Shown piece by piece: positions 21,641-34,841 of a stretch of DNA of 64,000 nt. A program made the translations under genes and the position numbers. The notes beneath the pieces are model-generated. The model saw only the letters and a program-made list of their open reading frames with translations, ran no database searches and was not told the DNA's origin. The stretch is taken from NCBI GenBank assembly GCA_963854835.1, contig OY978525.1, positions 86,240,171-86,304,170 on the forward strand, written 5' to 3'. This DNA comes from Megamerina dolium (Eukaryota > Arthropoda > Insecta > Diptera > Megamerinidae). Positions within the stretch are counted from its first letter, which is position 1; each line of letters starts with the position of its first letter.

Positions 21641-22330
21641 GATTCAAGGGTACAGAGGGGATTGATATTGGATATTCAAAGCGACTAACCTCGGAATTTT
21701 CAAAATCTTAATCTTGCTATTACTCACTAGTATACCATCTAGAACCACAATATTTGGCACAAAGAATTATGTTATGCCATACAAAGTGATTGAACTTCTT
21801 TTAAGTTCAAACCGCTGTAACTTCGGCAATCTTCTGTCTAGAACAACCACAATTGACACTTAGACTAATATCGTGATCGGAATAATGTGGATCGAAATGT
21901 GTGAAAATAATGTGTTCATGGGAATATCATACAAAGCTGCGAAAATCAAATAAGAATTTTAACAGCTATATCTTACGAACTATAGGACAACCAAATTTAA
22001 GGTATGGATTAATATTACAAAGGTAATTAGATTTATAAGAAAGAAACAAGCCACGTCCACTTTTTATATAACTTCCATACAAAGCCTCGGAATTATCTTA
22101 AACTTTAGAAGACCCATTACTTACAGAATACCATATTTCAGGTGTAGATTAGTATTATAGGCAGAAATTATTCCTAAAAAAATTGGAGAGCCAGACCTAC
22201 TTCTTAATGTAGCTCCTGTATAAAGTGTGGAAATATATGAATAAGATGGATATGCGAGCAAATTTTATATACATGTCTACATATGCAGGGTATAATTCGG
22301 TCGGCCCCAGCCGACTGTAAGGTCATGTTT
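21641..22330 (-). repeat. GGGCGTGG repeat, copy B
   Basis: This is the same family as 4028-5113 but inverted. It begins in the CAAAGCGACTAACCTCGGAA region and has the TTCGGCAATCTTCTGTCTAG motif. It ends with ATATGCAGGGTATAATTCGG, followed by TCGGCCCCAGCCGACTG. The left side is truncated relative to copy C. Confidence 0.75.
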
Positions 22331-22458
22331 TTATGAGAGTTAGGCGCTTCGTCTCTTCAGATTCAACTCACTCATATAACTTGATAACTTTATATATAAT
22401 TTGAATCCAATTTGGTCAATTTTCGAGTGTGTACAGTAATTAGTAGCTTGATATCTTA

Positions 22459-23195
22459 TTAAGGGGCACAACTAGTTTGAAATTTTGAAAATTTCGTTTT
22501 CTTTTTGTTTTTGCATTTTTTGACAATTTATACCTTTAAAAATAACATATTAAAATTTCAAGTGAAAATCTCAAATAGATTCTGAGTTGCAGCCTTCTAC
22601 AGAACAGCTGCAATGAACAATGAAATCAGTACTTTTACCTTTAAACGCGTTTTTTCTAAAACTAAATTTTTCAAATTTGCTGCAGCTGTAACTTGATAAC
22701 AAATCATCCGATCGACTTGGGTCTTCTTTTAGCTTATTTTGTATTTGTTTTTCCATACAATGACCCTCCAGTTTTATGATTGGATGAAAAATATAATTAT
22801 GCCAGGCCAGAAACCATCAGATTTTTCAGCAAGATTTTAATTTTTTTTTTCAAAAAACCGCCATTTTGTTGCATTTCATTTATTTTTTTTCAATCGAGAG
22901 CCATTGTATTGGAAATATAAACTAGTTTAATAAAATTTTTGGTTTTTTTGATTTCAGGCACTGCGAAAGCTACAATCACTGCAGCAGTGGGAAAACTTTT
23001 TTTTTTTGAAGACTCAGGAGATGGTGGATAACTTGCAGAAAATCGAATATTTTCATTTGAAAAAATTACTTTGTATTCATTATTTATGCACAAATATATC
23101 TGCATAATTTTAAAACATTCGATGTAATACTTTTTTTTTTAACAATTCACAAAAATCACCTTTTTTCAGGCGGTCAAACTAGTTGTGCCCCTTAA
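22459..23195. mobile_element. TTAA-flanked MITE 2
   Basis: A 737-bp unit bounded by TTAA with inverted ends TTAAGGGGCACAACTAGTTT. Inside the left end are TTTCGTTTTCTTTTTG tracts similar in layout to MITE 1. A 61-codon minus-strand frame inside it (22756-22571) matches nothing I know. Confidence 0.85.
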
Positions 23196-23535
23196 ACAAT
23201 ATACATACTTTTGTATGAGGTTCAGAATTGCTTAAAGTCTGCCTTCGATATGCTTTATATTTGCGATGTGAAAATGTAAAACACCCATGCAGCAACATAC
23301 TTTTGTATGGGACATGACTAAATCCCCTCAGGTCCCTATTCTTTCCGTACGGAAGAATAATCACAACAAGCTTTGACCAGTACGGTATAAATATGAATCA
23401 TTAATTACGATTTTTCGGTAATATATATAAAATAAAATGTTTTCAATGAAATCCATGCATGCTATATATATATGATCAAATTGGTTTGGGTCAAATCATT
23501 GGACATCGTAAGTGCAGTGCACTTGACATACATAA

Positions 23536-23897
23536 AAATAAAAATAAATATGCGGCACTTAAAGCCCCAAAGGGCTCATTTTCCGAGCTTCTCTTCCATT
23601 ACTGTTGTGCGTCTTAAATTTTGGACAGTATTAGAATGGACCTACTTATTTTAGCCGGTTCCGAACGGCAGAACACTTGTGACATCACTTTTTCTGAGCT
23701 TTGTCACAGAGTTCTTTTTAGAAGCTTTTTCATGGCAAGTTGTTACTGTCGGAAGAATTGCCAATTGCTTGCCGACAGGTAGGTATCGTTCGAAAGAAAA
23801 ATCTTTTCGATATTAAATATGTTATGCATCAGCCGGGTATTGAACCACGACCTACAGATCAGAATGCGAACACACTAATCACTGAGCTACGGCACCC
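23536..23897 (-). mobile_element. tRNA-derived SINE, copy 3
   Basis: This is a full-length minus-strand copy. The head GGGTGCCGTAGCTCAGTG is at the right, and the 3' end GTGCCGCATATTTATTTTTA is at the left. A possible 8-bp duplication ATACATAA occurs at 23528-23535 and 23906-23913, but 8 bases separate the right copy from the head, so this pair is uncertain. The body hairpin CTGTCGG/CCGACAG is conserved. Confidence 0.87.
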
Positions 23898-23913
23898 ACA
23901 ATAAAATACATAA

Positions 23914-25834
23914 TAACAGTAAAAAAAAGTTGAATAAAAATACAATATATTCAATATAGTTTATTCTGAGTATTTGCAAGTATACATATATGGAGCAGAC
24001 CAAGATACTTTTTAAGAGAGAATAACTTAAGTGATTCTAGTTTAAAAAAAGTTTGCAAGTTTTATTTGAAATTAAATTTGCCTACCTCGTTTGAAAGATG
24101 CAAATAAAAATTGGTATGTGCATGTGAATATCTGTATTAGAGTGAGTCAAAAATTTAAAATATACAAATTTCGAAACTGCTACAATTTCATTTTGATGAA
24201 CTTTTGCAAACGGAATAAAGACCCTTGTTTTTGGTTATAAAGATCGTAAAGCATCACTAATCAAAGTGTTGGTACCAGGCTACATTTTAAATATGAATGT
24301 CAGTATTTGGCGTGCAACGAAATGATAGCAAAGCTTGCCATATGCTTGCGATAACGTTAGCAGTTTATTTGGAAAATAAATCTCCCAGAATAGAACCGAA
24401 AACCTACCAACTACTCACAAACGCAGAATAATTGAAATATTTCGTGATGTGAATACAAGTGTTTTTACCAATAATATTTACTTATTACCAATTATATTTT
24501 CGTATGCATCAGTTTAATATCGATAATCGTATATTGTTAAGAAATAAATGTAGTATGAAAAAAAAAATAGCATTTCACATTTTGCATTACATAAGCACTA
24601 ATCACTACTATAAATAAAAGCTGAAAAATAAATTTTTTCGTCTCAATTCAAGTAATTTTTAATTTGAAATGTGTTTGAACATCAAAGCATAGAATTTAGA
24701 AAAGAGATGCTGCTATTTTCTCGAACCGTCCTGCCAAAGGGCACTTTCATTTAGCTACTGACTTCCTGCTACTGCTTATTTATTATAGTCCTTGAAAGTA
24801 ACAAATAATAAAATCAATTGCTAAAATGACTAAAAGGATCAAATCACTTTCAATCTGAAGAAATGTTCTTTTCGAAATCAGATTTTCACTCAAGCTTATT
24901 CAATGTATATCCATACTATGTATATAAATGATACAATTCAATATGTAGTGCATTAGTTGTATAAAGAGCCTCACACAAACACTCACATGTTCATACATAC
25001 ATGCATACGAATGGAAATACGCAGAAAAGAGTAAAGTAGATACAAAAAAGAAACAAATTTCCACGTATAGGTAAGCAAATACACGTTATTTATACACTCA
25101 AAGGCGTAACGGTTCACTAAAATCCTTATTGATTCTTTGCTTTAGTGAAGCATTGAAATAGCATGGCAAAAGGCTAAAACAAATTTTCAATATATGTTAG
25201 TATAACTACATACTTAGATATACAAATCTACAAATATGTACTCACTTGTTTATACCATATACTATATGTATTTGCAAAAGCAATGGCAAAAAATAAATAC
25301 AAATGTGTCAATTGCTTCATATGAATTTCTTCAGGTTTTTCCATTCACTTGCAAACTCACACATACTAGACACCTCATACTATGATACCATGCACACTCT
25401 TACAGAAATACATAATACGTATCAATAACAACTGCCGGTATTGGTAAATGAAAGCTCGTTATTCGACCGCTTGTTTCATACCACCTCTCTGTTGCTATTC
25501 AATCTCATCAGTATACCTACATGCATGGAAAAAATATGGAACACGGAAAACGAATATTATGCGACACAGGTGTTGAAGAATTCTTGTTGAAATTAGTTAC
25601 GTGACATTCTTCATAGATGGTTTAGTCGTACTTGTCTATGAGCTAAAGGTGGATGGTTAGGTGTTGCCGGCACATCTACCGCATGTGAGTCACGTTGGCA
25701 ATTACTTGTGGTTGTGACTAATTACATGCATATACATACAAGTACGAACCGCATACACAAATACATATTGGAACAGAGATGCGTATAATGACATATTGTC
25801 GATGTCAAGTTGATGATGTGTAATATAATATACG
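23914..25834. other. Unassigned AT-rich stretch
   Basis: No gene or mobile element was recognised. It is low-GC DNA with scattered ATACATAC-type runs typical of fly intergenic or intronic sequence. Confidence 0.45.
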
Positions 25835-25836
25835 TA

Positions 25837-26162
25837 GGGGAGAGTAGGGCATTTTGCACATTCGTAGCTAGCCAATTCGTGTCAGATATTTGTCTTTCCA
25901 TGTTGCATTTATCTATGGCTTGCAATTGTATTCTTCATATAAAATATTTAAAAAGACAATTTTTGCGTGTTAGATTATTTTATTTGTTATTCCCTCGTCT
26001 GTTTCAATCTATTTGTTTTTATATTTTGGTTTGTATTCAATAATTTTCAATTACTTTTTAAACATCATATAAAAACAATCGTTAGTTAAAAGGTGAACTT
26101 TTAAAATTATGTTTGAAAAAATATTACGCAATATAAATGTCTTCAACTGCCCTACTCTCCCA
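25837..26162. mobile_element. TA-flanked MITE with GGGGAGAGTAGGGCA ends
   Basis: The 326-bp unit has inverted ends (GGGGAGAGTAGGGCA on the left, TGGGAGAGTAGGGCA on the right) and TA on both sides (25835-25836 and 26163-26164). There is no transposase coding. TA duplications and G-rich ends fit a Tc1/mariner/pogo-superfamily derivative; the exact parent is not visible. Confidence 0.75.
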
Positions 26163-26164
26163 TA

Positions 26165-28231
26165 CATATTATCTATGTATGCATTCAGATTCAGTAGAAA
26201 AAGTTTTTGCCGCAAACATCCAATAAGTTGTTGTCTTCATGCATATTGCATATTTCTATGAATATGTTTTGCCATTTAAGTTGCAGTGTGATTATTAATC
26301 TAAGATCGAGTTCCAGGCGCACCTGCATTCATATGTATGGTACTATATACATATATGCTATTATATGATCCTCTACCTTATATGAGCTCATCACCATGCC
26401 TATATGCAATATATTTACATGGTTGCTAGTTAAATGTCTAGAATATAGCAGCCCTTATAACTAATATGGTTCCTAACTAAGATCCGATAGTACCAATTGT
26501 ATCATAGAAGTTGGCACAATTAAAAACATTTCATCATTCTTCTTCAAAATGATTTCAGAAGGCATATTATGGTTTTATGCTTATGATTTGGATGTAAATT
26601 TGTAAAATGGTGGTAGAATAGTCAATAGAATAATGGTTCCCGACAAATAAGGTTAAATTGTATGGCAACCCTTTTGAAGTGCCTAAAATGATGATGAATA
26701 ACTTTATATTGGGCTTCGGGCTGGTTACACCCAATGATTTGGATGTTAATATTTAATTGATTGTAAAGAAAGATACTCTGTTATAAATTCCCAAAAATTT
26801 TCGAGCAGCTTTTGTATGTTTATATGTAGTATAATGCGAAAGAACCTACTTACACTATATATAGTTGAGTACTTAAGTATGCTTGTCGCAGACTACTTTT
26901 AATTGCGAATATGTGATGGAATCATTCAAGTGCAGGTCTGTTAGACACACTTATAGGTCATCATCATGCGTACCATAATAGTGATGTAAATTAAAATTTA
27001 TTTTTATAAGCAAATGCCATGTCATGTACATACATACACATTAAGCATTATAGATGAAGTACTACCATCTTTTTGATTAATTTTCGGAGAAAGAAAAACA
27101 AAATATAGTTTTGATCTGTATGAATTCATATTTAAGCATGAATTATGTCAGTGTTTTATACGAAAATCCTTGTTGCTTGACATTAAGATTTATAATTTCC
27201 TGTTTATGATTTTATTTAAATAAATGAATTCCAGTTGAGTCGAGTAGCCAATAAATGTCTCTTCAACTATTACAATGAGACTACCTTCTCTTTACCACCA
27301 TTGCTGATACTATCTTCACCATGGCCAGTACATTGCCACAGAAATATACAGATAGACATGGCTATGTAAATATAATCTTGGTCGTCTCTATTTTATTTTA
27401 TAATAGTTTTTATATGTATATTCAACCAAAGAGTATAGGGCAAAATTATAGCATCGCTATATTTCTAAACATATACTCGTAGTGTAGTTGAAAATGTTGC
27501 CAAACATATAGTTAGTGTACGTATATGAATGATGCTATAATATACAAACTCACTCAGTCTCGACTTGTATACACAAAGAAAAACAACAGTTGCTATGTAG
27601 TATGAACTATAGAGTGGATGCGGTATCATTTAATAAACTGGTTACGCTCACCAGCCAGCCACTATACATATTTAACATAGCAAAGAAGATCGTAGCTGTG
27701 CACAATGCATAGACATGCATGTGGTATGAGTAACAAACGTGTCGTAACTCTTTTCCTATTTATAGCATGATGCTGGAGTACTTGAGATGGCTGGTTATTG
27801 TTATTATTATTCTTGAATTGTTCTTGTTGGACTGTTGTTTTCAACATGTTGTCCACAATAATATGCACATATGTAAATATGTAAATATGTATGTATGTAT
27901 AAAATGGCAGAGGAACACAAACGTTGTATTTGAGGTATGAGTTACTGATGTTGCTGCTGGACGACTATTACTGCTAATGCAGCTGCATCAAAAATTGTAG
28001 TATTTGCTGACATAAACACACAAGTACACTCATCGATGTATACATTCAAGCATGCTCTTTGAAGGAACATTGAGACGGCATGTTATTAAGTTTGTGTGTT
28101 GTGCATGCAGCCCAGTTTGTCTATATGTTTACACACTAGTGGTCGTAAAGATTTTTAAAAGATTAACTTAACGCTTATGCGTTGTAATCTTTGTATGTCA
28201 GTCCTCAAGATATATACATACTTATGTATGA
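26165..28231. other. Unassigned AT-rich stretch
   Basis: I see no gene. There are short (ATGT)n and (ATT)n runs near 27800-27900. Confidence 0.45.
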
Positions 28232-28467
28232 GGGTGCCGTAGCTCAGTGGTTAGTGTGTTCAATCCCCGGCTGAAGCATAACAAATTTTACTTTCGAACG
28301 GTACCCACCTGTCGGCAAGCAATTGGCAATTCTTCCGGCAGTAACAATTTGTCAAAAATGCCTCTTAAAAGAGCTCTGTGACAAAACTAAGTTAAAGTGA
28401 TGTTGCAAGAGTTCTGCCGTTCGGTCCCTTTTAATACTGCCTTCGGGGCTTTAAGTGCCACATATTT
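28232..28467 (+). mobile_element. tRNA-derived SINE, copy 4 (internally deleted)
   Basis: The head reads GGGTGCCGTAGCTCAGTGG and jumps from GTGTGTTC straight to AATCCCC. About 37 bases covering the anticodon-arm region and part of the B box are therefore missing. A second deletion near 28437 removes the region between CTTTTAATACTG and CTTCGGGGC. It ends AAGTGCCACATATTT. Transcription by RNA polymerase III is unlikely without the B box. Confidence 0.85.
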
Positions 28468-31219
28468 CCCATATAAGCAAACAATTTATTTAGATAATAA
28501 GAATCCAAATTTATTTGAATTAATTGTATCTCGTTACGATTTTAATTCACTCAAATCGAATGTAAAATTTTCCAGAATACAGTTTATGTTTAACAAAAAA
28601 AAAACTCATAACATCATTCGATTTGGTGGCGAATTGTCGCTAGAGTAAACACGTCCACGGCCCGTTTTTTTTTCAGAAATATTACAGAAGAGGCACTTTT
28701 AAGAAGTGTCTCTCGTGAGTGCAAAGGATAACTAATAAACAGTTCAAATGTATTTTTTTTCCCATTATTACCATATGAAATTTTTCGACAGCACAAAACT
28801 ATTTTGGGACGGGTAACGAACAACATTGTTGGCCATAAACCATAAATGAGGTATGGGTGTATAAACTTATGACAATACGTCCAAAATAAGACGCGCTACA
28901 TAAAGTGAATATGTTGAAGAAGAAGTAAGGCTCAAATCATATTCAATATATTTTCATTATGCGAGATTTATTTTATTCTAGCGTAAATTAATCAATACAT
29001 ACATCAATCCTCTAGACTCACCGAGTAAGTTATTTCGTATTAATTCATTTACATTGCATTTATGCATTAACATGACTTCGGTGCCTATGTACGTCTTAAT
29101 CGTGGTACAAGCTCCACCCTTTTATTTTTTTCATTTCCCATTCGGTAGTATGAAAGAAAACATATATAAAAAAGATAGAAACAAGAACAGCTATGACAAT
29201 AACAAATTTTAACAACATCAGATTATCCTCTACACAGACATTTAACATTTTGAAACAAGACAAGACAAGTCAACTAGAAAGGCATTAAGAAAACAAGTAA
29301 GCAAGCAAGCACCCAATAAGGAGAAAAAATAACAAAAACTACAGAAAGACACAACAAGCGACAATGACGACAGAAACATGGAGACATTTTACAAATGCAA
29401 CGGGGACATATAACAAGAAGTACCTACATACGCAAAGCACAATATGCGTCAGATGTAGATATGTCGTACGTGAGTATACGGACATATGGACAAAAGCGGA
29501 AGCGGAAACACAAAATGAAAATGCAACATGATACCAACATACCAATGTATCTACATGCACACCTATACAGATGCACAGGGACACACACATATGTATATCA
29601 ACTAAAGAGACGACAAACATTAGAAACGGAACACTTAGTCGCCAAACAAAAAGAAGAACAATAAAAGAAATAATCAAGAGATGTAGAAGTGGATAGAATA
29701 GATACAAATCGCAAAGAATACGGAAAATTACGAAAAATACTTATATAAATATAAAAACCATTAAAAGGATTTAATTTAAGGCGCTTTGCTCTACCTACAT
29801 ATATTCTTTCATATATGTTTATATGCGAATGTGAATGTAAAACGAGTATAAACAGTATGTATCATATTAAATGCGACAATGGCAATGACAATACGAGTGA
29901 GAAGAGTAAAAATATATTAAGTGTGACTATAGAAGACAACAGCGATGAAAAATAGGATGAGGAAGAACTGCTTATATGTAATGCAATAAAATTTGTAATA
30001 TAAATTGAAGAAAATAAACGCAACTACATAATAAAACAAAAAGCAAATACAAATGCAATAAAGCATAAAAATATATATACGGTGTAATGTAATGTAATAG
30101 ACATTCACCAATTTTCAGTTTAATATATATTTATACGCTGAAAGATTTTCCGAAATCCCTTTGAAATGAACGAGGATTTTCTAAATAAAATGAAAACAAA
30201 AATATCGAATAAATGTTCCTATCCTATTCCATTATTCGCTGTAATTGTTTCACAGAATTGTTTTAGGTTGACCCAGTAGAACAGGATTCCTTTATTTTTT
30301 GCGCAAATTTCAAAAGAATTAATTGTTTTACTCTTGTAATCATAACATGAATTGTGCAGTAAATCTTTTAAACATGAAATTTCATGTTATTTTGCTGTTT
30401 TCATATTCTGATAATCCCATATTGGCTCCTCCAAGCTTTTAAACACGGGAGAAGGTAAGTGAATAAACTATTTTATATTAGCATTGAAGATGGAACTAAG
30501 ATTGTGACGTCCCCCCAAAAAAAAAAATTTGTTTTAGTTGCTTTTGAATATTACGTCGAATATACTATATTATTAACTACTATGAAGTAGATAATGCTAC
30601 TAAGGGCATATGTTGCTCACTACAGATTTTTATTTTATATAATTCTAAATACGAGTATCTAGAGCTCTATTATATTGTCGTTTATAACTAAATACTTTTG
30701 GTAAAAATGGCATTGTTTTGTTTTCGGCTATAAGTTGATACGTTGGTACTAAGCGGTTTGCAGAACAATTCAAAATCGAATTTGACATAGAAATATACTT
30801 AAGCAAAACCCAATTAAGGCAACGTGCATACAAATATGTTTTCCAACTCCACAACACCCTCAAAGTATGTGGTCAGTTAAAAGTTGTCGAACTGCACACA
30901 TTAATTTCGACCTAGATAGCTCTAGTTCCATTCACACCCATGAATCCAGGATACAAATATGAAAGATCGTTTTTTCTTATAAGGCGGACGGTTGGCATAC
31001 TCTTACTTTAATTTCCACCCATATACAATAGATCCAATTCCACTCTTGCAAAGTCGGTAAGGAAATTAAATTATTTAGAATCAGATAGTGAAAAAGTGGT
31101 AGGACCATAAACAAATGGCAAAAAAATGGTCAGTAAAACTATAGTTATCGAACTAAAGCTATATTTGTCGAAGTTTTGCGAGGCAATCATTATATGAGCA
31201 CAATATTAATCAATATTAT
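28468..31219. other. Unassigned stretch with purine-rich section
   Basis: I see no supported gene. The section 29150-29760 is unusually purine-rich on the plus strand and gives open frames on both strands (29395-29664 plus, 29707-29339 minus). Neither shows domain motifs or a credible start context. Confidence 0.45.
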
Positions 31220-31309
31220 ATTAATAACCGCGCGAGGCAGGGTCCATTTGCAAGTCACGTCGGCACTTTCATATATTTTTACTAATATTGTAATTGTAAT
31301 ATTGTAATT

Positions 31310-33167
31310 ATTCATTTGGTTTAAAAATTTACGCATTATTCGTGAAGTTTGCATAATAACAGCTTTTTGGATTTTAGAGTGAATATTGTGTTGTAGGTCT
31401 ACTATTTTGATGTATTTTTGAAATGATGTTGAAGTGATCGATGTTGCAGATATTATTATTGGTACTATTGCTACTTCTCGTTGTTTCGTTGGTGTGTACT
31501 TGGTTATTTTTTCTTGTTCTTTTTGTATTAAGTTTGTGTCATTTGTATGTTCTTTTTTCTTTCTTATTGACTAGCGTGATATCTGGTCTATTACTTATTA
31601 CGGTTCTGTCTGTTAGGATGGTTCTATCCCAGTAGAGTTTCACATCATTATTCCCAATTATGTTTTCTGGAATATATTTGTAATATGGTTGTTCTTCTTG
31701 GATTAAATAATACTTTTATGCTAACTCTTGATGGACGATTTTTGTTGCTATGTTATGTCTCTCGATGTATTCTGTGCCTGCTAATGTTGGACATCCGCTT
31801 ATAATATGTTCTATTGTTTCTCCTTGTTGGAAACATTTTCTACACAAGTCGGATTCAATATTTTCTTTGAGGATATACTTTCTATGATTTTTCGTTGCTA
31901 TTATTCCGTCTTGTATCGCCCTTCAGTTTCTGGGAACAGACGTCCTTGTGTCAGCCATTTGTATGAGAGTTCGGTGTGTATTCTGTTCTTTTACATTAGG
32001 TTTATATGTTTTCCATGTATTGGCTCTGTTTTCCAGTTTTCTTTCTTTATTTCAGGTATTATGATTTGTGTTGATGCACTTTCCTGCTTTAGATTTAGAG
32101 GTGTGAATCCATCATCCGATATGATTACTGCTTTGTAAAGTTCTGTTTGTTTGCTGTAGAAATATTGTCTTAGTTTGCTTATTTGCATATTGTGTAGGTT
32201 GTGTAAGACCTCTTCCGCCTTCTTTTCGTTTTAAAGAGATGCGTTCTGTGCATGAGTTCGGATATAGATATCGATGTTTAGTAATCATTACTCGTATTAA
32301 TCTATTTAATCCTTCGAGATCTGTGGGCGACCATTTAATTATACCAAATGTGTAGGTTACGATTGGTATCGCATACGTATTTATTGCTTTAAACAACTTA
32401 AATGAGTTAAGCTTCGTTTTTAGGATTGACGTGAGTCGATGCTTGTACTCCAGCTTGAGATTTGCCTTAATTATCGTATGATCAATTTTTGAATTTTGTT
32501 CGAAACCAAGGTACTTGTATGTTTCACTAGGATGTATATTTTCAATGTTTCGTTAATCAGAGTCTCAGTATACAATTGATCCTTTAGCCTTCCTTGTTCT
32601 ATATGTAGCAGTTTACACTTGTTTATTCCAAACTCCATACCAATATCTATTGTAGTTTTTTTATTGTTCTTAGAAGAGCTTGCATTTGTGATAAGTTAGG
32701 TGCATAGATTTTAATGTCATCCATATAGAGCAAATACTTTATTGTATCTTGTGTTTTTTATTATTTTTAATTTGAAAGCCATATTGAGTGCTCTCTAGAG
32801 TATTAGATAGTGGGTTTAGCCCCAGGCAAAACCATAGCGCACTTAGAGAGTTTGAAGAATTCCTATATTTGTATTTAGGTGAATGGTAGTTTGCCAAGAT
32901 CTCATAGCGACTTCAAGAAATTTTTGTATATTTTCATCGATCGTGTATATTTCAAGAACTTTTCTCAGCCAGGAGTGTGGAACTGAGTCGAATGGCTTTT
33001 TTGTAATCAATATAACAAGTTATTGAATTTCTCTGTGTTTTTTCCGTTTGCTTCATTACTACACTGTCTATTATTAGTTGTTCTTTGCATCCTTGACTAT
33101 TTTTCCTGGATCCCTTCTGTTCTTCTGTTAGTATGCCATATATGTAAGTTGAGGTGGTTTCCAATTT
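31310..33167 (-). pseudogene. R2/R4-type reverse transcriptase and REL-endonuclease remnant
   Basis: At the 5' end the frame reads GILTEEQKGSRKNSQGCKEQ, then CYIDYKKAIRLSS, a reverse transcriptase block in which a phenylalanine and aspartate of the usual FDS are changed. Near 32703-32731 the catalytic LYMDDIKIYAP is present, followed by MEFGINKCKLLHIEQGRLKD. The C-terminus has CRKCFQQGETIEHIISGC, a C-x2-C-x8-H-x4-C knuckle. The RPDITLVNKKEKRTYK segment follows, which corresponds to the restriction-like endonuclease (REL) core. The far end encodes KIQKAVIMQTSRIMRKFLN. The frame is broken by several stops and shifts. Confidence 0.8.
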
Positions 33168-34841
33168 TTATACCCTGTACAATGCAATATGCATGGTATA
33201 TTCATTTCGGTCAGATGTTTGTGTCCACTTGAAGGAATCTCCGGAGATATAGACATAGATATATATTCGTGATCAGCGTCGATTAAATTTTCGATTTAAC
33301 GATGTCCGTCCGTCCGTCACCTGGCTGGTTCGCACGATAACTTGAGTAAATATTGAGCTATTTGGCACAAGTAACCTATGATCCAAGGGTACGGAGGGGA
33401 TTGATACTGAGCATGATCGGTCAATAGCCACGCCCACACCAAGCATTCAAAGCGACTAACCTCGGAATTTTCAAAATCTTTAGCTTGCTATAACTCACCA
33501 CTTGGGACAACAATATTTTGCACATGCAGTTATATTATACTACTATATAACCTCGCCAAAAGGTGGTGAGCCACGCCTACTTTCTAGCGTAGCTCCCATA
33601 CAAAGTGTCTGTACTTCTTTTAAATTGAAACTGCTGTAACTTCTACAATCTTCTGTCTAGAATAACCGTAATTAACACTTAGATTAACATGGCAGTGAGA
33701 AATAATATGGCAGAAAATCAGTGTGCCACGCCGCTGTAACTTCGGCAATCTCCTGCCTAAAATAACCATAATTGACACTTAGATTAATATCATAGTCGGA
33801 AATAATCTGGCAGAAAATCAGTGTGCCACGTCCACTCCTTCATGAGTCTCCCATACAAAATCGAGGGAATTAAACTAAAACTTTTAAGCTCCATAACTTG
33901 CAAACTATTCAGCGTAGAATAACGAGATTTAAGGTATGGATTAGTATTATACGAGCAACTAGGCTCACAGGAAATGCGTGCACCACGCCCACTGTTTATC
34001 GTAGCCCCCATACAAATTTTAAATTGAAACAGCTGTAACTTCGGCAATCTTCTGTCTAGAATAACCATAATTGACACTTAAATTAGTATGGTAGTCGAAA
34101 ATAATCTGACAAAAAATCAACATGTCACACCCACTTCTTAATGGGGCTTCCATACAAAATTTGGAAAATTAAAAAAATTTAAACCGCTATAACTTACGAA
34201 CTATTCAGCGTAGGACAACCAAATTTAAGGAGTGGATTGATATTGAAAAATTAATTAGATATACAAGAAAGAGGTAAGTCACGCCCACTTTTTATATAGC
34301 TTCCGTACAAAATCTCGGATTTATCTTAAACATTAAAACACCCATAACTTACTAAATAATACGCCTGGGTCAACCCATTGCATCCTAGGTAGTTTAGTAT
34401 TATAGGCAGAAATTAAAACAAAATAAATAAATATGTGGCACTTAAAGCCCCAAAGGGCTCATTGGCCGAGCTTCTCTTCCATTACTGTTGTGCGTCTTAA
34501 ATTTGGACAGTATTAGAAGGGACCTACTTATTTTAGCCGGTTCCGAACGGCAGAACACTTGTGACATCACTTTTTCTGAGCTTTGTCACAGAGTTCTTTA
34601 AGAAGCTTTTTCATGGCAAGCTGTTACTGTCGGAAGAATTGCCAATTGCTTGCCGACAGGTAGGTACCATTCGAAAGAAAAATCTTATAGGCAGAAATTA
34701 TTCCTCAAAAATTGGTGAGGTAGCCTGGTTCTTAATGTAGCTCCTATACAAAGTAGTGGAAGAAAAGGATGGACATACGAGCATACTTTTTATATACACT
34801 TCTACATATGTATGCAGGGTATAATTTGGTCGGCCTCAGCC
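33168..34841 (-). repeat. GGGCGTGG repeat, copy C (longest; interrupted by a SINE)
   Basis: This is the most complete copy, about 1.4 kb without its SINE. It runs from ATACCCTGTACAATGC at the left through GATGTCCGTCCGTCCGTCAC and several subrepeats to GTATGCAGGGTATAATTTGG at the right. At least five subrepeats carry the CACGCCCAC or CACGCCTAC motif and TTCGGCAATCTTCTGTCTAG. It lies inside an R2/R4-type element, which shows that it is mobile. No coding capacity was recognised. Confidence 0.8.
34416..34684 (-). mobile_element. tRNA-derived SINE, copy 5 (5' truncated, 16-bp target duplication)
   Basis: The copy lacks the tRNA head and starts within the body at a GTACCATTCGAAAGAAA-equivalent point. 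It keeps the 3' end GTGCCACATATTTATTTATT. A perfect 16-bp repeat, TTATAGGCAGAAATTA, flanks it (34400-34415 and 34685-34700). Truncation at the 5' end with a long target duplication is the hallmark of LINE-driven target-primed insertion. It sits inside the GGGCGTGG repeat. Confidence 0.95.

Noticed and set aside
28397..28648. 83-residue frame starting in a SINE
   Set aside because: The start lies in SINE copy 4 and the remainder is AT-rich without motifs.
29339..29707. 122-residue minus-strand frame, hydrophobic, in a purine-rich stretch
   Set aside because: The composition follows the strand bias (purine-rich plus strand), the plus strand is also open, and there are no domain or signal features I trust.
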